DNA of 64,000 nt from Flavobacterium sp. Leaf82 (GTDB taxonomy: Bacteria > Bacteroidota > Bacteroidia > Flavobacteriales > Flavobacteriaceae): NCBI RefSeq assembly GCF_001422725.1, contig NZ_LMMA01000023.1, forward strand, positions 275,593 through 339,592. The letters run 5' to 3'. The notes beneath the pieces were generated by a model. The model searched no databases. It was given only the letters and a program-made list of their open reading frames with translations, and was not told the origin of the DNA. Every line of letters starts with the position of its first letter. The stretch's first letter is position 1. Positions 63,746-64,000 of this stretch are shown in pieces. Made by a program: the position numbers and the translations under genes.

Positions 63746-64000
63746 ATGAAAAAAAATTTAAACATATACTCATTGCTTTTTATCCTGTTATTATCAGCGG
63801 GAATTAATGCCCAGAATACCACTCCTCTCATACAATCTAAACTCGATGGAACTGTGGTAGATGATATTACAAATCAACCTATTATAGGAGCTTCGATAAA
63901 TATAAAAGGTACAACTCATGGGGTTGTTACAGATGCTGAAGGAAAATTTTATTTTCAAACCGGTCAAAAATTACCATATACTTTAATTGTAAGTTACATT
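63746..64000 (+). CDS. SusC-type TonB-dependent receptor (5' part)
   Basis: This is the N-terminal 85 residues of an outer-membrane receptor, cut by the window end. The signal peptide is MKKNLNIYSLLFILLLSAGI, then NAQ. A carboxypeptidase-regulatory-like domain follows (LDGTVVDDITNQPIIGASIN, IKGTTHGVVTDAEGKFYF), the usual front domain of SusC/RagA receptors. The substrate is unknown. The Cys-rich leader ORF upstream suggests regulation by cysteine or sulfur status. Confidence 0.8.
   Translation, partial: MKKNLNIYSLLFILLLSAGINAQNTTPLIQSKLDGTVVDDITNQPIIGASINIKGTTHGVVTDAEGKFYFQTGQKLPYTLIVSYI

Overview
The window looks like chromosomal DNA of a Flavobacterium-like member of the Bacteroidota. The evidence is low-GC DNA, Bacteroidota-type promoters (TTTG about 19 nt upstream of TAnnTTTG), a Bacteroidetes-type Tra conjugation operon, a SusC-type receptor at the right edge, and many short fold-back intergenic repeats of the kind common in Flavobacterium. 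No database search was run. All names come from reading the protein sequences, motifs and gene order.

Region 1 (1-13.6 kb) is the right part of an integrative conjugative element. It holds a plus-strand transfer operon (DUF4133/TraF-like, TraG ATPase, three tandem paralogous periplasmic proteins, TraJ, TraK, a TraL-position protein, TraM, TraN), two DUF3945-like accessory proteins, a small winged-helix protein, a terminator, a small ORF and a large serine recombinase. The recombinase frame runs into the terminator of a minus-strand tRNA operon (Ser-GCT, Pro-TGG, Arg-TCT), which probably marks the chromosomal junction. The left end of the element is outside the window.

Region 2 (14-25.4 kb) is ordinary chromosome: thiolase, NlpC/P60 peptidase, a SUKH-like protein, AraC regulator with a divergent aldo/keto reductase, an mdaB-ygiN-like quinone pair, a methyltransferase, LysR regulator, DUF2130 protein and a META-domain lipoprotein. 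The spacers are full of nested inverted repeats.

Region 3 (25.6-62.5 kb) is a large nitrogen-oxide and molybdenum-cofactor island. It contains NirB/NirD nitrite reductase, a DUF4202 protein, a NarX-like sensor kinase and NarL-like response regulator, a NarK transporter and an outer-membrane porin. It continues with an FNR-type regulator carrying an apparent Fe-S cysteine set, a 1172-residue fused assimilatory nitrate reductase, and a sulfite-reductase-like protein ending in rubredoxin. After a MarR operon and a Lys-rich protein come the Moco and siroheme genes (moaA, moaCB fusion, moaE, moeB-rhodanese, moaD, cobA, mobA, moeA) with a TauE/SafE exporter. The last part, on the minus strand, is a membrane-linked molybdo-oxidoreductase cluster: two NarK-type transporters, cytochrome b, Mo catalytic subunit, four-cluster ferredoxin, Tat-Rieske protein and a small membrane protein. 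It looks like a respiratory nitrate reductase.

Two regulatory codes can be read from the promoters. A 16-bp palindrome, TA(A/C)GT(A/T)-N4-TACTTA, abuts the -7 box of nirB, the fused nitrate reductase gene, narK1 and moeA, and a near copy lies before the MarR operon. A TGAT-N4-ATCA FNR-type box sits exactly 29.5 bp upstream of the -7 box of the porin gene and of the respiratory cluster. This suggests separate control of nitrate assimilation and respiration.

Region 4 (62.5-64 kb) is an AT-rich gap, a 10-codon ORF with three consecutive Cys codons, a strong hairpin, and the start of a TonB-dependent receptor. This layout suggests a cysteine-sensing leader.
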